In this document: piece after piece, positions 1-8,824 of the stretch | How the letters are laid out: each line of letters starts with the position of its first letter | Numbering within the stretch: the first letter of the stretch is position 1 | DNA from: JALYZC01 sp963725645 | GTDB lineage: Bacteria; Actinomycetota; Thermoleophilia; Solirubrobacterales; Solirubrobacteraceae | Direction of reading: 5' to 3' | DNA length: 64,000 nt | Assembly: GCA_963725645.1 (NCBI GenBank) | Contig: CAVRZD010000002.1 | Location: 620,001-684,000, forward strand | Position numbers and translations under genes: made by a program | The notes under the pieces: generated by a model | The model's input: only the letters and a program-made list of their open reading frames with translations | Told to the model about the DNA's origin: nothing | The model's database searches: none

Positions 1-63
1 CGGCACCCGCGCCTGCCCGGCAGCGTGCTCGTGGTCGGCCGCGCGCCAAATTCGTCCGCCTGA
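1..63 (+). CDS. C-terminal tail of an unidentified gene (partial)
   Basis: Frame 1 is open from the left edge for 20 codons and ends in TGA at 61-63. The residues include a hydrophobic run, GSVLVVGRAP. This could be the end of a gene starting outside the window, but 20 codons are too few to identify or prove it. The next gene begins 63 bases later with its own ribosome binding site, so it is a separate unit. Confidence 0.25.
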   Translation, partial: RHPRLPGSVLVVGRAPNSSA

Positions 64-125
64 ATTCCTGGGTGCACTAGTGTCAGCGACGTGAGCAGAC
101 AACGGCGAGGGGAAACGGAGCGACG

Positions 126-440
126 ATGCCACTAGTCGGACGACGACGCCCACTGATGCGCGCCGCCATGGTCGGCGGCGCCGGATACGCGGTTGGCAAG
201 CGACGAGCCGCCAGCCAGCAGCACGAGTACGAGCAGGACGCGCAGCTCGCCGAGGTGCAGCAGCCGCAGGCCGCGGCCGCTCCGCCGCCCGCCGCGCCGG
301 CACCGGCCGCGCCGGCACCGGCCGCGATGTCGGAGGCCGAGCGCATCGAGGCGCTGAAGAACCTGAAGGAGCTGCTCGACACCGGGGTCCTGACACAGGC
401 CGAGTTCGATGCTCAGAAGCAGAAGCTTCTGAGCGGCTAG
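126..440 (+). CDS. SHOCT-domain small protein
   Basis: 104 residues. The N-terminal third carries a basic patch and a short Gly/Ala-rich stretch (VGGAGYAVGKRR). A Pro/Ala low-complexity linker (PAAPAPAAPAPAA) follows. The last 35 residues match the SHOCT pattern: ERIEALKNLKELLDTG, then VLTQAEFDAQKQKLL. SHOCT domains are short C-terminal helical hairpins of unknown function, often on membrane or oligomeric proteins. GGAG at 117-120 with a 5-base spacer supports this ATG. The next gene starts 12 bases downstream, so the two are probably co-transcribed. SHOCT and DUF6325-like genes are frequent neighbours in actinobacteria, as I recall. Confidence 0.8.
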   Translation: MPLVGRRRPLMRAAMVGGAGYAVGKRRAASQQHEYEQDAQLAEVQQPQAAAAPPPAAPAPAAPAPAAMSEAERIEALKNLKELLDTGVLTQAEFDAQKQKLLSG

Positions 441-452
441 GGGGGAATCACC

Positions 453-953
453 ATGGAATTCGGACCCGTACAGATGCTGGTCGTCGGCTTCGAGCACGGC
501 AAGTTCGAGGGCGAGATCCTGGCCGAGCTCAAGCGGCTGCGCGAGCAGGACATCATCCGCCTCGTCGACCTGCTGTTCGTGAACAAGGACGACGACGGTG
601 AGATCACGACCGTCGAGCTGACCGACCTGTCGCAGGAAGAGGCGATGGAGTTCGGGGCGCTGGCCGGCGCCCTGATCGGCCTGGGCGCCGCGGGCGAGGA
701 GGGCGCCGAGGAGGGCGCCGTCGCCGGCGCGGCCGCGATGGAGGACGGTCAGGCGTTCAGCGAGCAGGACGTGTGGTACGTCGCCGACGCGATCCCACCG
801 GGAACGTCGGCCGGGATCGCGCTGATCGAGCACCGCTGGGCGGTGCCGCTGCGTGAGGCGATCGAGCGGGCCGGCGGCGTGCCCCTCGCGGACGAGTGGG
901 TTCATCCCGAGGATCTGGTCGCCGCCGGCGCGGAGGCCGCCGGGCGCAGCTGA
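453..953 (+). CDS. DUF6325-like protein (DUF1269-related)
   Basis: 166 residues. It opens with a beta-alpha-beta pattern (FGPVQMLVVGFEHGKFEGEI, then LVDLLFVNKDDDGEI). A Gly/Ala-rich hydrophobic segment at about 68-98 could be a glycine-zipper-like membrane or packing segment, and the C-terminal half has the pattern GIALIEHRW. The layout fits the DUF6325/DUF1269 group, whose function is unknown. A paralogue lies on the minus strand at 8825-9307 with the same order of motifs (LLYGF, LFIGND, VLVEHVW). A purine-rich GGGGGG tract precedes the ATG. It is probably in an operon with the SHOCT gene. Confidence 0.7.
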   Translation: MEFGPVQMLVVGFEHGKFEGEILAELKRLREQDIIRLVDLLFVNKDDDGEITTVELTDLSQEEAMEFGALAGALIGLGAAGEEGAEEGAVAGAAAMEDGQAFSEQDVWYVADAIPPGTSAGIALIEHRWAVPLREAIERAGGVPLADEWVHPEDLVAAGAEAAGRS

Positions 954-974
954 GCTCAGCGGCCGTCGCGGCCG

Positions 975-2123
975 TCACGCGGGCTGCGGGGCCTCGCCGC
1001 CGGGGCCGCCGCCGCCCGAGTCCTCGTCGCTCATGGCGCCGAACTGGCGGCGCAGGAGCAGGTAGGAGAGGCCTCCGCCGACCAGCGGGACGATGTACCC
1101 GATCGCCTGATAGAGGACGACGGCCGCGGTGGCGTCGTTGCCGTTGACGCCGTACACGGTGAGCATCCCCACCATGCCGCCGACGGCGCCGAGGTTGGCC
1201 GGCAGCGGGATCGATCCGAACAGTCCGCCGACCAGATACGACATCGAGACGACGGCGAAGGTCGGGACCGGGTGGGCGTCGATCGCCACGAACGCGCCCT
1301 GCAGGACCGCCATGTCGAAGCCCAGATAGGCGATCGCGCCGAGGACGATCTTCGTGCTCCCGCGGTGGGCCAGCATGTTCCTCACGCCGTTGACGGCCGC
1401 CGCCAGCGTCGTGATGCCCTTGGCGATCTTGGGTCGCTTGGCCTCGTAGCGCTTTGCGAGCCGGTCGGCGCGGCCGACGACCCAGAGCGCGACGGCGATT
1501 CCGATCGCCACGATGACGGCCGGCAGCAGCGTGAGCGCGAGGTTGCTCACGCCGCTGAACAGTCCGATCGCGAGGCCGAGGCCGAAGAAGATGATGGCCA
1601 GGCCGTCGACCGTGCTGTTGAGGAACATGAGCACGAACTGCCGCTCGGCGACCCGGTCCATCGGCATCCCCAGCCGGTGCAGCATCCAGGCCCCGACGCC
1701 CATGCTGCCCAGCGTCCCCCCGGGCACGACCATGCCGCCTCCGAGCTGGGCCCAGGCGACGCGGCCGGCGAGTCCCCGGCCGCCACTCTCCTTCTGGAGG
1801 AGGTGGTCGGGGTCGAGGATCCCGCGCCAGGACACGACGTAGCCCATCTCCGACAGCGTCTCTACCGCCAGCGCGCCCACCACCCATTCGAGCTTGACGT
1901 TCTGCAGGCTCGTCAGCGCCTTCTCCAAACCGGGCAGCAGCTTCATGACCAGGTAGGCGAACACGAGGAAGCCGATCAGCCGCAGGGCCCGGTGCCCGAG
2001 GTGCGTGCGCGCCTCGCTCAGCACCCGCCGGCTTCTCTGCAGGCGACGGCGCTTCGTCTCCGCCGCCGTGGTGGCCGCGCCGCCGGTGGTGGTCTCGCCG
2101 CCCGCAGGGGTGGTGTCAGCCAT
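975..2123 (-). CDS. Flippase-like integral membrane protein (LPG synthase TM-domain / UPF0104 family)
   Basis: 382 residues with about eight hydrophobic segments, including IGFLVFAYLVMKLLPGL near the N-terminus and AAVVLYQAIGYIVPLVGGGL near the C-terminus. This matches the lysylphosphatidylglycerol synthetase transmembrane region family, often called flippase-like, which moves lipids or lipid-linked intermediates across the inner membrane. No C-terminal aminoacyl-transferase domain follows, so it is not a full MprF. I chose the ATG at 2123 because GGAGGG sits 7 bases upstream (2131-2136). An in-frame ATG six codons earlier (2141) lacks a good site. The C-terminus ends in an acidic, Gly-rich tail. 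Confidence 0.82.
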   Translation of the reverse strand: MADTTPAGGETTTGGAATTAAETKRRRLQRSRRVLSEARTHLGHRALRLIGFLVFAYLVMKLLPGLEKALTSLQNVKLEWVVGALAVETLSEMGYVVSWRGILDPDHLLQKESGGRGLAGRVAWAQLGGGMVVPGGTLGSMGVGAWMLHRLGMPMDRVAERQFVLMFLNSTVDGLAIIFFGLGLAIGLFSGVSNLALTLLPAVIVAIGIAVALWVVGRADRLAKRYEAKRPKIAKGITTLAAAVNGVRNMLAHRGSTKIVLGAIAYLGFDMAVLQGAFVAIDAHPVPTFAVVSMSYLVGGLFGSIPLPANLGAVGGMVGMLTVYGVNGNDATAAVVLYQAIGYIVPLVGGGLSYLLLRRQFGAMSDEDSGGGGPGGEAPQPA

Positions 2124-2196
2124 GTTCCCACCCTCCCCCACGGGCGGCGCGCGCGCAAGTGATCGTGGTTGGGTTCACTGGGCTCGAGGGCGCGGC

Positions 2197-2934
2197 TCAG
2201 GCCATCGGGCGCCGGCGAGAGCCGACGTTCCCGACGATGGTCGCCACGACGGTGACGAGGTAGATCTGACCGACGAGCGCTTCGATCACGGCCAGCGTGT
2301 GGCCGAAGTTGGTGCGCGCGGTGAGGTCGCCGTAGCCGACCGTCGTGAGCGTGGTGAAGCTGAAGTAGAGAGACCGCGATGCGGTCGTCGCCACGCCCTG
2401 CTCGAAGAACGGATCTCCGCCCAGGTTGTCGACCGCGCCGTAGATGAAGGCGAAGAACATCCCGGCCAGCAGGTACAGGCACAGCGCCCCGAACACAACG
2501 TCGACGGTCACCGCGCGCTCGCTGCGCAAGGTTCGCAGCACGCCGATCACGATCGCGGGCGGCGCGAGCGCGACGAGCACGCCGCTCGCCAGCCGGGTGA
2601 TGCCGCTGACCGTCTGGCCCTCGCCGGCGATCAACGCGAGGTCGACGGCGACGACGGCGGCCGCGACCGGGATGGCCGCTCGCCGCAGACGCCGCCGCGG
2701 CATGCCGCCGGCCCAGAACGCGAGCAGCAACGTGACGCCGAGCAACGAGGTGACCAGCGATTGGGCCGCGGCGCCCTCGCCGGCGATGCCCTCCACCGTG
2801 AAGGAGGCGGTGAGGGCGATCAGCAGCAGGCCGTAGCGCAGCCTCCGCCGCGCGCCGGCCGCGGCGTCCGCCGCGGCGGCGGATGCCGGGCCGCCGGGCA
2901 CGGGCGAGCCGGGAGCGGAGTCCGCCGCGGGCAT
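2197..2934 (-). CDS. Two-TM-type potassium channel with upstream membrane segments
   Basis: 245 residues from this start. The selectivity filter TTVGYGD is clear at about residue 198, preceded by a pore helix (SLYFSFTTLT) and followed by a final TM helix (LVGQIYLVTVVATIVGNV). This is the ion-channel 2 family. About three further hydrophobic helices lie upstream, so the topology resembles voltage-gated-like or MthK-like subunits, but there is no RCK or cyclic-nucleotide domain. The start is uncertain: ATG at 2991 is also open, but neither has a strong ribosome binding site. It is divergent from the chloride channel gene, so the short space between them probably holds promoters for both. The pairing suggests a role in ion or osmotic balance (inference). 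Confidence 0.85.
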   Translation of the reverse strand: MPAADSAPGSPVPGGPASAAAADAAAGARRRLRYGLLLIALTASFTVEGIAGEGAAAQSLVTSLLGVTLLLAFWAGGMPRRRLRRAAIPVAAAVVAVDLALIAGEGQTVSGITRLASGVLVALAPPAIVIGVLRTLRSERAVTVDVVFGALCLYLLAGMFFAFIYGAVDNLGGDPFFEQGVATTASRSLYFSFTTLTTVGYGDLTARTNFGHTLAVIEALVGQIYLVTVVATIVGNVGSRRRPMA

Positions 2935-3080
2935 GGCAGCGAGGTTCCCAGCCGTCGCGGGCGCCGCCAAACGCTGCACGCGTTCGTTCATCCGCCGCGC
3001 GCACGGCACCCGCGACTTCCCCCAAAGGGACCCGGGCGGCAGGTAGGTTCTCCCCCGGCCCGGAGCACCGGGCATCCGAC

Positions 3081-4461
3081 ATGGCTGAGACCGCCGCTTC
3101 GCCGGGAGACCCGGCATCGACCATCCGCAGCAGGCGCTTCGTCGTGCTGCTCGTGCTGGCGGCGCTGATCGGTGTCGTCGCGTCGCTCGCCGCGTGGTGC
3201 TTCCTGGAGCTGATTCATCAGATCCAGGTCGGCGTGTACACCGACCTGCCGAAGGATTTCGGGTACGACGCGGCGCCCGAGTGGTGGTCCCTTCCCATCC
3301 TCGCGATCGCCGGCGTCGTGACCGCGTTCGCGATCGCGCGACTGCCCGGCCGTGGCGGTCACCTTCCCGCCGATGGCCTCGGAGGCGGCGTCACGCAGCC
3401 GGTCGACCTCCCCGGCGTCATCCTCGCCGCGCTCGCGACGATCGGGCTCGGGATCGTGCTGGGGCCCGAGGCGCCCCTCATCGCCCTGGGCTCGGGACTG
3501 GGCCTGCTGGCCATCAAGCTCGCCCGGCGCGACACGCCGCCGCAGGTCGGGTTGGCTGCTCGCGACCGCCGGGACGTTCGCGGCGGTGGCGCTCATCTTC
3601 GACTCGCCGCTCATCGCGGCGGTCATCCTGATCGAGGCGGCGGGTCTCGGTGGGCCGACGCTGCCGGTGGTGCTGCTCCCGGGCCTGCTCGCGGCCGGGA
3701 TCGGGTCGCTGATCTCGATCGGCATGGGGTCATGGACCGGGCTGAGCAGCAGCGCGTTCGCGCTCGGGCCCCTCTCCCTGCCGTCGTTCGCGCGCCCGGA
3801 CATCGCGGACTTCGGCTGGAGCATCCTGCTGGCGGCCGCCGTCGCGGTCGTCAGCTTCGTCGTGTTCCGGCTCGCCCGAAGCACCGTCCGGGTGGTGACG
3901 CCGCGACCGTTCGTGCTGCTGCCCGTGGCGGGTATCGCCGTGTCCGGCCTCGCGATCGCCTTCGCGGAGACGACGGGGAAGAGCGTCAACGAGGTCCTGT
4001 TCTCCGGCCAGGACCAGCTCCCGGGGCTGGTCACCGGGGCGGCGACCTGGTCGCTGTCCGCGCTCGCGCTCCTGATCGCCTTCAAGGGCCTCGCGTGGGG
4101 CATCTCGCTCGGGAGCTTCCGGGGCGGCCCGACGTTTCCGGCCCTGTTCCTCGGCGCGGCCGGCGGCCTGATGGCCGCCCAGCTGCCGGGGTACTCGATC
4201 ACCCCCGCCGTCGCCGTGGGCATCGGCGCCGCGGTGGCCTCGGTGCTGCGGCTGCCGCTGTCCGCGGTCGTGCTCGCCGCGCTCCTGACCGCCCAGTCGG
4301 GCGCTGGATCGCTGCCACTCGTCATCGTCGGCGTCGTCGTCGCCTACGTCATCACGGTCGTCCTGTCCCGGCCTTCGGCCGGCGAGGCGGCCGCCGACGA
4401 CACCGCCGCCCCGGCGGCGGCCGACGAGGGGCAGCCCGCGGCACCGGGGCTCGCCGGGTGA
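3081..4461 (+). CDS. CLC-family chloride channel or transporter, interrupted by a frameshift
   Basis: The first 157 codons read in one frame and the rest in the next. The shift lies at about 3548-3556, where PPQVG must join LLATAGTFAAVAL. Removing one base gives a continuous 459-residue protein, a normal CLC length. It carries the CLC motif GPEAPLIALGSG near residue 127, whose Glu corresponds to the gating glutamate, and GSFRGGPTFPALFLG near residue 343, which matches the conserved GxFxP loop. About ten TM segments are visible. CLC proteins move chloride, some by proton exchange. The lesion is most simply a sequence error. The stop overlaps the next start (GTGA). Confidence 0.85.
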
Positions 4462-5156
4462 TCGGTCACGCGCTGGCTCTGGTGCCGCGGCGCGCCAGGC
4501 GACGCGCGTGGGACAGATGGATCGCCATCGGCTTCGCGATCGGTTCGGCCTGCTTCTTCGTCGGCCCGTTCCCGGGATTCGTCCAGGTCGTCGGCCAGGG
4601 CGCCGACTCTGTCGTGTTCTTCGCTGGCTCGATCTTCTTCACGCTGGCCGCCGGTCTCGAGGTGCGAGAGGCGACGCTCAGGCTCGGGCGGCGGTGGACG
4701 GGCGATCCCTCGTGGTGGAGCGCGGCGGTTCAGTTCATCGGCACGCTGCTGTTCAACCTCAGCACGTTCGACGCCATGCAGACCGGCCTGACGACGCAGC
4801 AGGAGAACCGGCTGGTGTGGGCGCCGGACCTGTTCGGGTCGGCGGCCTTCCTCGCGTCCGGCCTGCTGGCCTACGGGGTCACCACCGGCCCGCACCTGCT
4901 GCCACGGCGCCTGCGACCCGCCGAGCGGGACGACGCCTGGGTGATGGCCGCGATCAACCTCTGCGGCTGCGTCCTGTTCGGCGTTGCCGCGATCGCGTCT
5001 TACGTGGTGCCCTCGACCGGGTCGGTCCTCGCCCTTGCGCCCGCGAACTGGTCCACCGCGCTCGGCGGCCTGTGCTTCTTCATCGGCTCGGTGCTCCTGT
5101 TCCGAAGGGCTCGCGGATCCCCCGCAGCACGCCCACTCGTACGCGCGCAGGAGTAA
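4458..5156 (+). CDS. Multi-pass membrane protein, possibly YrhK-like
   Basis: 232 residues from a GTG that overlaps the CLC stop codon in GTGA, so translation is coupled. It has about six hydrophobic segments, including SACFFVGPFPGFVQVV, SVVFFAGSIFFTLAAGLE and GGLCFFIGSVLLF near the end. The repeated pattern of a short helix pair with GSxxF resembles the YrhK-like domain, but I am not certain of the family. Coupling to a chloride channel suggests an accessory membrane role, which is inference only. The coding frame continues directly from the wrong frame of the CLC gene, so an automated ORF call may fuse the two. Confidence 0.7.
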   Translation: MIGHALALVPRRARRRAWDRWIAIGFAIGSACFFVGPFPGFVQVVGQGADSVVFFAGSIFFTLAAGLEVREATLRLGRRWTGDPSWWSAAVQFIGTLLFNLSTFDAMQTGLTTQQENRLVWAPDLFGSAAFLASGLLAYGVTTGPHLLPRRLRPAERDDAWVMAAINLCGCVLFGVAAIASYVVPSTGSVLALAPANWSTALGGLCFFIGSVLLFRRARGSPAARPLVRAQE

Positions 5157-5195
5157 CCACGTCGCAGCTCGGCGACGTCCGCACGCCGATCCCCC

Positions 5196-5843
5196 TTACT
5201 GACCGCCCGCCCCCAGCGCCGCGAGGTCCAGCCCGAGCGACGGGTCGGCCTGCACGGCCGCGCCGACGACGACGAGGAACGTGTTGAACAGCAGCTCGCG
5301 CAGGTCCTCCCGCGGGACCGCGCGACGCTCCAGCCAGCTCAGGCTCGTGGCCTCGACGTAGCCGACCCAGCCCTCCATCGCGAGGCGCAGGAGCGTGGTG
5401 GGCTTCGTCGTGAGCGGGAGGTCGGCGATCGCGCGGTCGATGATGACCGCGCGGCTCTCCTCGACGATCTCGCGCACCTCGGCGTCCGAGCCGATGCCGC
5501 CGCGCATGAGCGCGATGTAGCCCTCGGCGTGATGCTCGACGTAGTCGAGGTAGGCCTCCAGCGACGCGCGCAGGCGCGCGGGCGGAGGCAGCTCGGGGTC
5601 GGGCTCCACCACCTCGCGCAGCTGCGCCGCCGCGGCGCGCACGCCGGCCACGTAGAACTCGCGCTTGCTGGGGAAGTAGTGGTAGAGCAGGCCCTTGGAG
5701 ATCCCCGCCCGGGCGGCGATCTCGTCGATCGAGACGGCGTCGTAGGAGTTGGTGCTGAACAGCTCGAGGCCGACGCGCATGAGCTGCTCGCGGCGCGCGT
5801 CCAGATCGAGGCGCACGCGGGGGGCTGGGGAGGGGGTGCTCAT
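5196..5843 (-). CDS. TetR-family transcriptional regulator
   Basis: 215 residues. The N-terminal DNA-binding domain is typical: LFSTNSYDAVSIDEIAARAG, then ISKGLLYHYFPSKREFY, with the recognition helix at about residues 44-55. The C-terminal part is helical, as expected of the ligand-binding and dimerisation domain. It is divergent from a flavin monooxygenase 105 bases away. The spacer contains two 15-base TTGA-N7-TCAA dyads (5867-5881 and 5900-5914). Local repression of both genes, relieved by a substrate of the monooxygenase, is the usual arrangement for this layout (inference). The ATG at 5843 is the first start in frame after the promoter region. Confidence 0.92.
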   Translation of the reverse strand: MSTPSPAPRVRLDLDARREQLMRVGLELFSTNSYDAVSIDEIAARAGISKGLLYHYFPSKREFYVAGVRAAAAQLREVVEPDPELPPPARLRASLEAYLDYVEHHAEGYIALMRGGIGSDAEVREIVEESRAVIIDRAIADLPLTTKPTTLLRLAMEGWVGYVEATSLSWLERRAVPREDLRELLFNTFLVVVGAAVQADPSLGLDLAALGAGGQ

Positions 5844-5866
5844 CCTGTGCTCAGTGTCACACGCTC

Positions 5867-5881
5867 TTGACTCAGATTCAA
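5867..5881. promoter_or_regulatory. Operator-like dyad O1 in TetR/monooxygenase intergenic region
   Basis: TTGACTCAGATTCAA is an imperfect palindrome with outer half-sites TTGA and TCAA. It lies 23 bases upstream of the TetR start codon and 66 bases upstream of the monooxygenase ATG. A second copy of the same plan starts 33 bases further on, about three helical turns, which would put both on one face of the DNA. This arrangement is typical of TetR autoregulatory operators. Binding is inferred. Confidence 0.55.
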
Positions 5882-5899
5882 TAGTCTGCTTCCATCGTA

Positions 5900-5914
5900 T
5901 TGAACTGAAGTCAA
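5900..5914. promoter_or_regulatory. Operator-like dyad O2 in TetR/monooxygenase intergenic region
   Basis: TTGAACTGAAGTCAA has the same TTGA-N7-TCAA form as O1. Together the extended sites 5867-5883 and 5898-5914 also form a larger inverted repeat matching at 13 of 17 positions. It lies between O1 and the monooxygenase ribosome binding site (GGGGAG at 5933-5938). This fits a TetR dimer-of-dimers or two-site control of the divergent promoters. Confidence 0.55.
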
Positions 5915-5947
5915 CGCTTTGGGCTCACACACGGGGAGACGAACGAG

Positions 5948-7496
5948 ATGCCGGCCACCCAGACCATCGAGCGGGGCACCACCGCCGCGACACCCTCGCA
6001 GACGCCCCGGCAGGACGGCCCTGCGCGCCACGTGCACATGGCGATCGTCGGGAGCGGATTCGCGGGCCTCGGCATGGCGATCCGCCTCAAGCAGCAGGGG
6101 ATCGAGGACTTCCTCGTGCTCGAGCGCGCCGACGACGTCGGCGGCACCTGGCGCGACAACCACTACCCGGGCTGCCAGTGCGACGTGCCGTCGCACCTCT
6201 ACTCCTTCTCGTTCGCGCCCAACCCGACCTGGTCGCGCACCTTCTCGCGCCAGCCGGAGATCCAGGCCTACCTGCGCCGCTGCGCCGAGGACGCCGGCGT
6301 CATGCCGCACGTGCGCTTCGGCCATGCGGTCACCGGCGCGGCCTGGGACGAAAACGCGCAGCTGTGGCGCATCGACACCGCCGGGGGTCCCTTCACCGCT
6401 CGCATGCTGGTCGCCGCGCCCGGCCCGCTGAGCGAGCCCTCCGTCCCGTCCATCCCGGGAATCGGGCGCTTCGAAGGCAAGGTCTTCCACTCGGCCCAGT
6501 GGGACCACGACCACGACCTCGACGGCGAGCGCGTGGCGGTCATCGGGACCGGCGCCTCCGCGATCCAGTTCGTGCCCCGGATTCAGCCGCGCGTCGGCCG
6601 GCTCCACCTCTTCCAGCGCACGCCGGCGTGGATCATGCCCCACCCGGATCGGCCGATCAGCCGGCTCGAACGGCGGGTCTACCGCGCCTTCCCGGCCGCC
6701 CAGCGCCTGATGCGCGCGGGGATCTACTGGGCGCGCGAGACCTTCGTGTTCGGCTTCCTGCACCGCCGCCTGATGCGGATGCCGCAGCGCATCGCCCGCC
6801 ACCACCTGCGCTCGCAGGTCGCCGACCCGCAGCTGCGCGCGAAGCTGACGCCCGACTACCAGATCGGCTGCAAGCGCATCCTGATGTCCAACGACTTCTA
6901 TCCGTCGCTGTGCGAGCCGAACGTCGAGGTCGTGACCGACGGCGTCCGCGAGGTGCGGGAGTCCTCCATCGTCGACGCCGCCGGCGTGGAGCGCGAGGTC
7001 GACACGATCATCTTCGGCACCGGCTTCCAGGTCGCGAAGATGCCGATCGCCGAGCGCGTGCGCGGCCGCGACGGGCTGCTGCTCGCCGACGCCTGGCGCG
7101 ACGGCATGCAGGCCCATCTGGGCACCACCGTCGCCGGGTTCCCGAACCTGTTCATCGTGCCCGGGCCCGAACACCGGCCTCGGCCACACCTCGATGGTGT
7201 TCATGATCGAGTCGCAGATCGCCTACGTGCTGGACTGCATGCGCGAGATGCAGCGGCGCGGCGTGGGCGCGGTGGACGTGCGGCCCGAGGTCCAGGCCGC
7301 CTACAACGACGAGGTCCAGCAGGGCATGGAGGGCACGGTCTGGCTGTCGGGCTGCGCCAGCTGGTACCTCGACGCGTCGGGCCGCAACCGCACGCTCTGG
7401 CCGGGCTTCACGTTCGACTTCCGCCGGCGCACGAGCCGCTTCGACCCGGCGCAGTACGAGCTGCGCGCGGCGGTCCCGGCGCCGGTCCGCGCCTAG
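5948..7496 (+). CDS. Baeyer-Villiger-type FAD/NADPH monooxygenase, interrupted by a frameshift near the C-terminus
   Basis: The N-terminal Rossmann motif is IVGSGFAGLGMA (FAD, about residue 33), followed by DDVGGTWRDNHYPGCQCD. The Baeyer-Villiger fingerprint is FEGKVFHSAQWD at about residue 174, and a second Rossmann motif is VIGTGASAIQ (NADPH, about residue 197). Such enzymes insert oxygen next to a carbonyl or oxidise heteroatoms. At about 7166-7170 the frame breaks: GPG followed by EHRPRPH should read GP then NTGLGHTSMVFMIES. One extra base explains this, and the corrected protein is 515 residues, normal for the family. GGGGAG lies 9 bases before the ATG. The gene is probably controlled by the divergent TetR gene. 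The substrate is unknown. Confidence 0.88.
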
Positions 7497-7678
7497 CGGA
7501 CGCCGGGCCGCTGGCCCGGATCATGGCGCACTTCACTCGGATTGATCCCGGGGACCCAATGATGGGAGGATCGGTCCTTCTGGACGCCCTCGGTCAGGCG
7601 CCTGCGGGGTGCATCTAGTGCCACCCGAGCAACGCCCCCAAGGCTCCACCAAACTCGACCTCTGAAGGAGACACGGCC

Positions 7679-8299
7679 GTGCATCTCGCCGTCACGCTGC
7701 CATTGGCCTTCGTGATGATCGCCGGTCCGCAGATCATCAGCGCCTTCTTCTTCGCCACCAGCGAGCAGTGGAGGTCGGATTCTGCCGCGTACATCCTCGG
7801 TGCGGCGATCTCGATGACCACCGTGGTCACGATTGCCTACTTCGCGGGCAAGGGGGTCAGCGGCGGCGGCTCCGGGGGAGGCTCGAAATCCTCCGCGATC
7901 GACGTAGTGATCGTCGCCCTTCTCCTCTTCGCGATGGCCTACGTGTTCCACAGGAGGAAGCGGAGCGAGCCTCCCAAGTGGATGGGCAAGCTGCAGGCGG
8001 CGACTCCCAGGTTCACGTTCACGCTCGGCTTTCTCTTGCTCGGCGTCTTCCCGAGCGACCTCGTCACGTCGATCAGCGTCGGCGTCCACCTGGCGAATCA
8101 CGGTGACCCGTGGTGGCACGCGCTTCCCTTCGTCTTCCTCGCACTTCTCCTGCTGGCGCTGCCGGCCCTGGGCGTCTTGGTCTTGGGCGAACGCGCAAAG
8201 AAAGTACTGCCCAAGATCCGCAACTGGATGAACACGAACTCCTGGATCGTCAGCGAGATCGTCCTAGTGTTCTTCATCGTCATAGTCCTCGCCGGGTAA
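7679..8299 (+). CDS. GAP/Sap-family six-TM membrane protein
   Basis: 206 residues from GTG, with GGAG at 7667-7670 and an 8-base spacer. Hydrophobic segments run throughout, with a Gly/Ser-rich loop (SGGGSGGGSKSS) and a basic loop (FHRRKRSEPPKW) between them. The pattern GFLLLGVFPSDLVTSISVG matches the GAP / sulfolipid-1-addressing protein family. In mycobacteria these proteins help place glycolipids at the cell surface, but most members have no known function. It has its own upstream space (7497-7678) and no clear operon partner. The role here is unknown; the family call is fairly secure. Confidence 0.78.
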   Translation: MHLAVTLPLAFVMIAGPQIISAFFFATSEQWRSDSAAYILGAAISMTTVVTIAYFAGKGVSGGGSGGGSKSSAIDVVIVALLLFAMAYVFHRRKRSEPPKWMGKLQAATPRFTFTLGFLLLGVFPSDLVTSISVGVHLANHGDPWWHALPFVFLALLLLALPALGVLVLGERAKKVLPKIRNWMNTNSWIVSEIVLVFFIVIVLAG

Positions 8300-8415
8300 C
8301 TGAGGCCAGCTGCCCGCCGGCCTGGGTTCAGGGAACCGCGCGAGAACGGTTCGCAGCTCGAGGGGCAGGGTGGAGAATCCCTGCTCCGGACGCGCGCGGG
8401 ATATCGTGCGCCGCG

Positions 8416-8817
8416 ATGTCCGAGGAGGCCGTGGAGCTGGCAAGGCGCGGGTTCGAGGCGTTGCAGCGAGGCGACCTGGCCTGGCTCGAGGAGCGGGCCA
8501 CGCCGGACCTGGTGATGGTCCAGCCGCCCGAGGTTCCCGACGCCAAGACGTACGAGGGCCCTACCGCGATCGCCGACGCCATGGAGGACTGGCCGAAGCA
8601 GTGGGAGGACTTCCGGTTGGACCTCCTCGAGATCATCGACGTGAGCGACGACGTGCTGGTGAGCGTGACGCGTCATCGCGGTCGCGGGCGCGAGAGCGGA
8701 ATCGAGATGGACTTCGAGGTGTTCTACGTGCAGCGATCCCGCGACGGAAAGCTGGCGCGGATGGAGATGTACTTCAGCCGCGAGCAGGCCCTCGACGCGG
8801 CCGGCGTACGGGAGTAG
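8416..8817 (+). CDS. SnoaL-like (NTF2-fold) protein
   Basis: 133 residues with the usual NTF2-like order: an N-terminal helix (EAVELARRGFEALQRGD), a central YEGPTAIADAMEDW and beta strands ending FYVQRSRDGKLARMEMYF. These small alpha+beta cones act as cyclases, isomerases or ligand-binding proteins, and family membership alone does not give a reaction. The ATG at 8416 matches the normal N-terminal boundary. It is convergent with the DUF6325-like gene, whose stop codon lies 7 bases beyond this one. Confidence 0.82.
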   Translation: MSEEAVELARRGFEALQRGDLAWLEERATPDLVMVQPPEVPDAKTYEGPTAIADAMEDWPKQWEDFRLDLLEIIDVSDDVLVSVTRHRGRGRESGIEMDFEVFYVQRSRDGKLARMEMYFSREQALDAAGVRE

Positions 8818-8824
8818 GCAGCGC

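Noticed and set aside
2883..5156. 757-residue plus-strand open frame spanning the channel gene and its neighbour
   Set aside because: It fuses the N-terminal part of CLC, a wrong-frame stretch and the YrhK-like protein. The middle has no membrane segments where CLC needs them.
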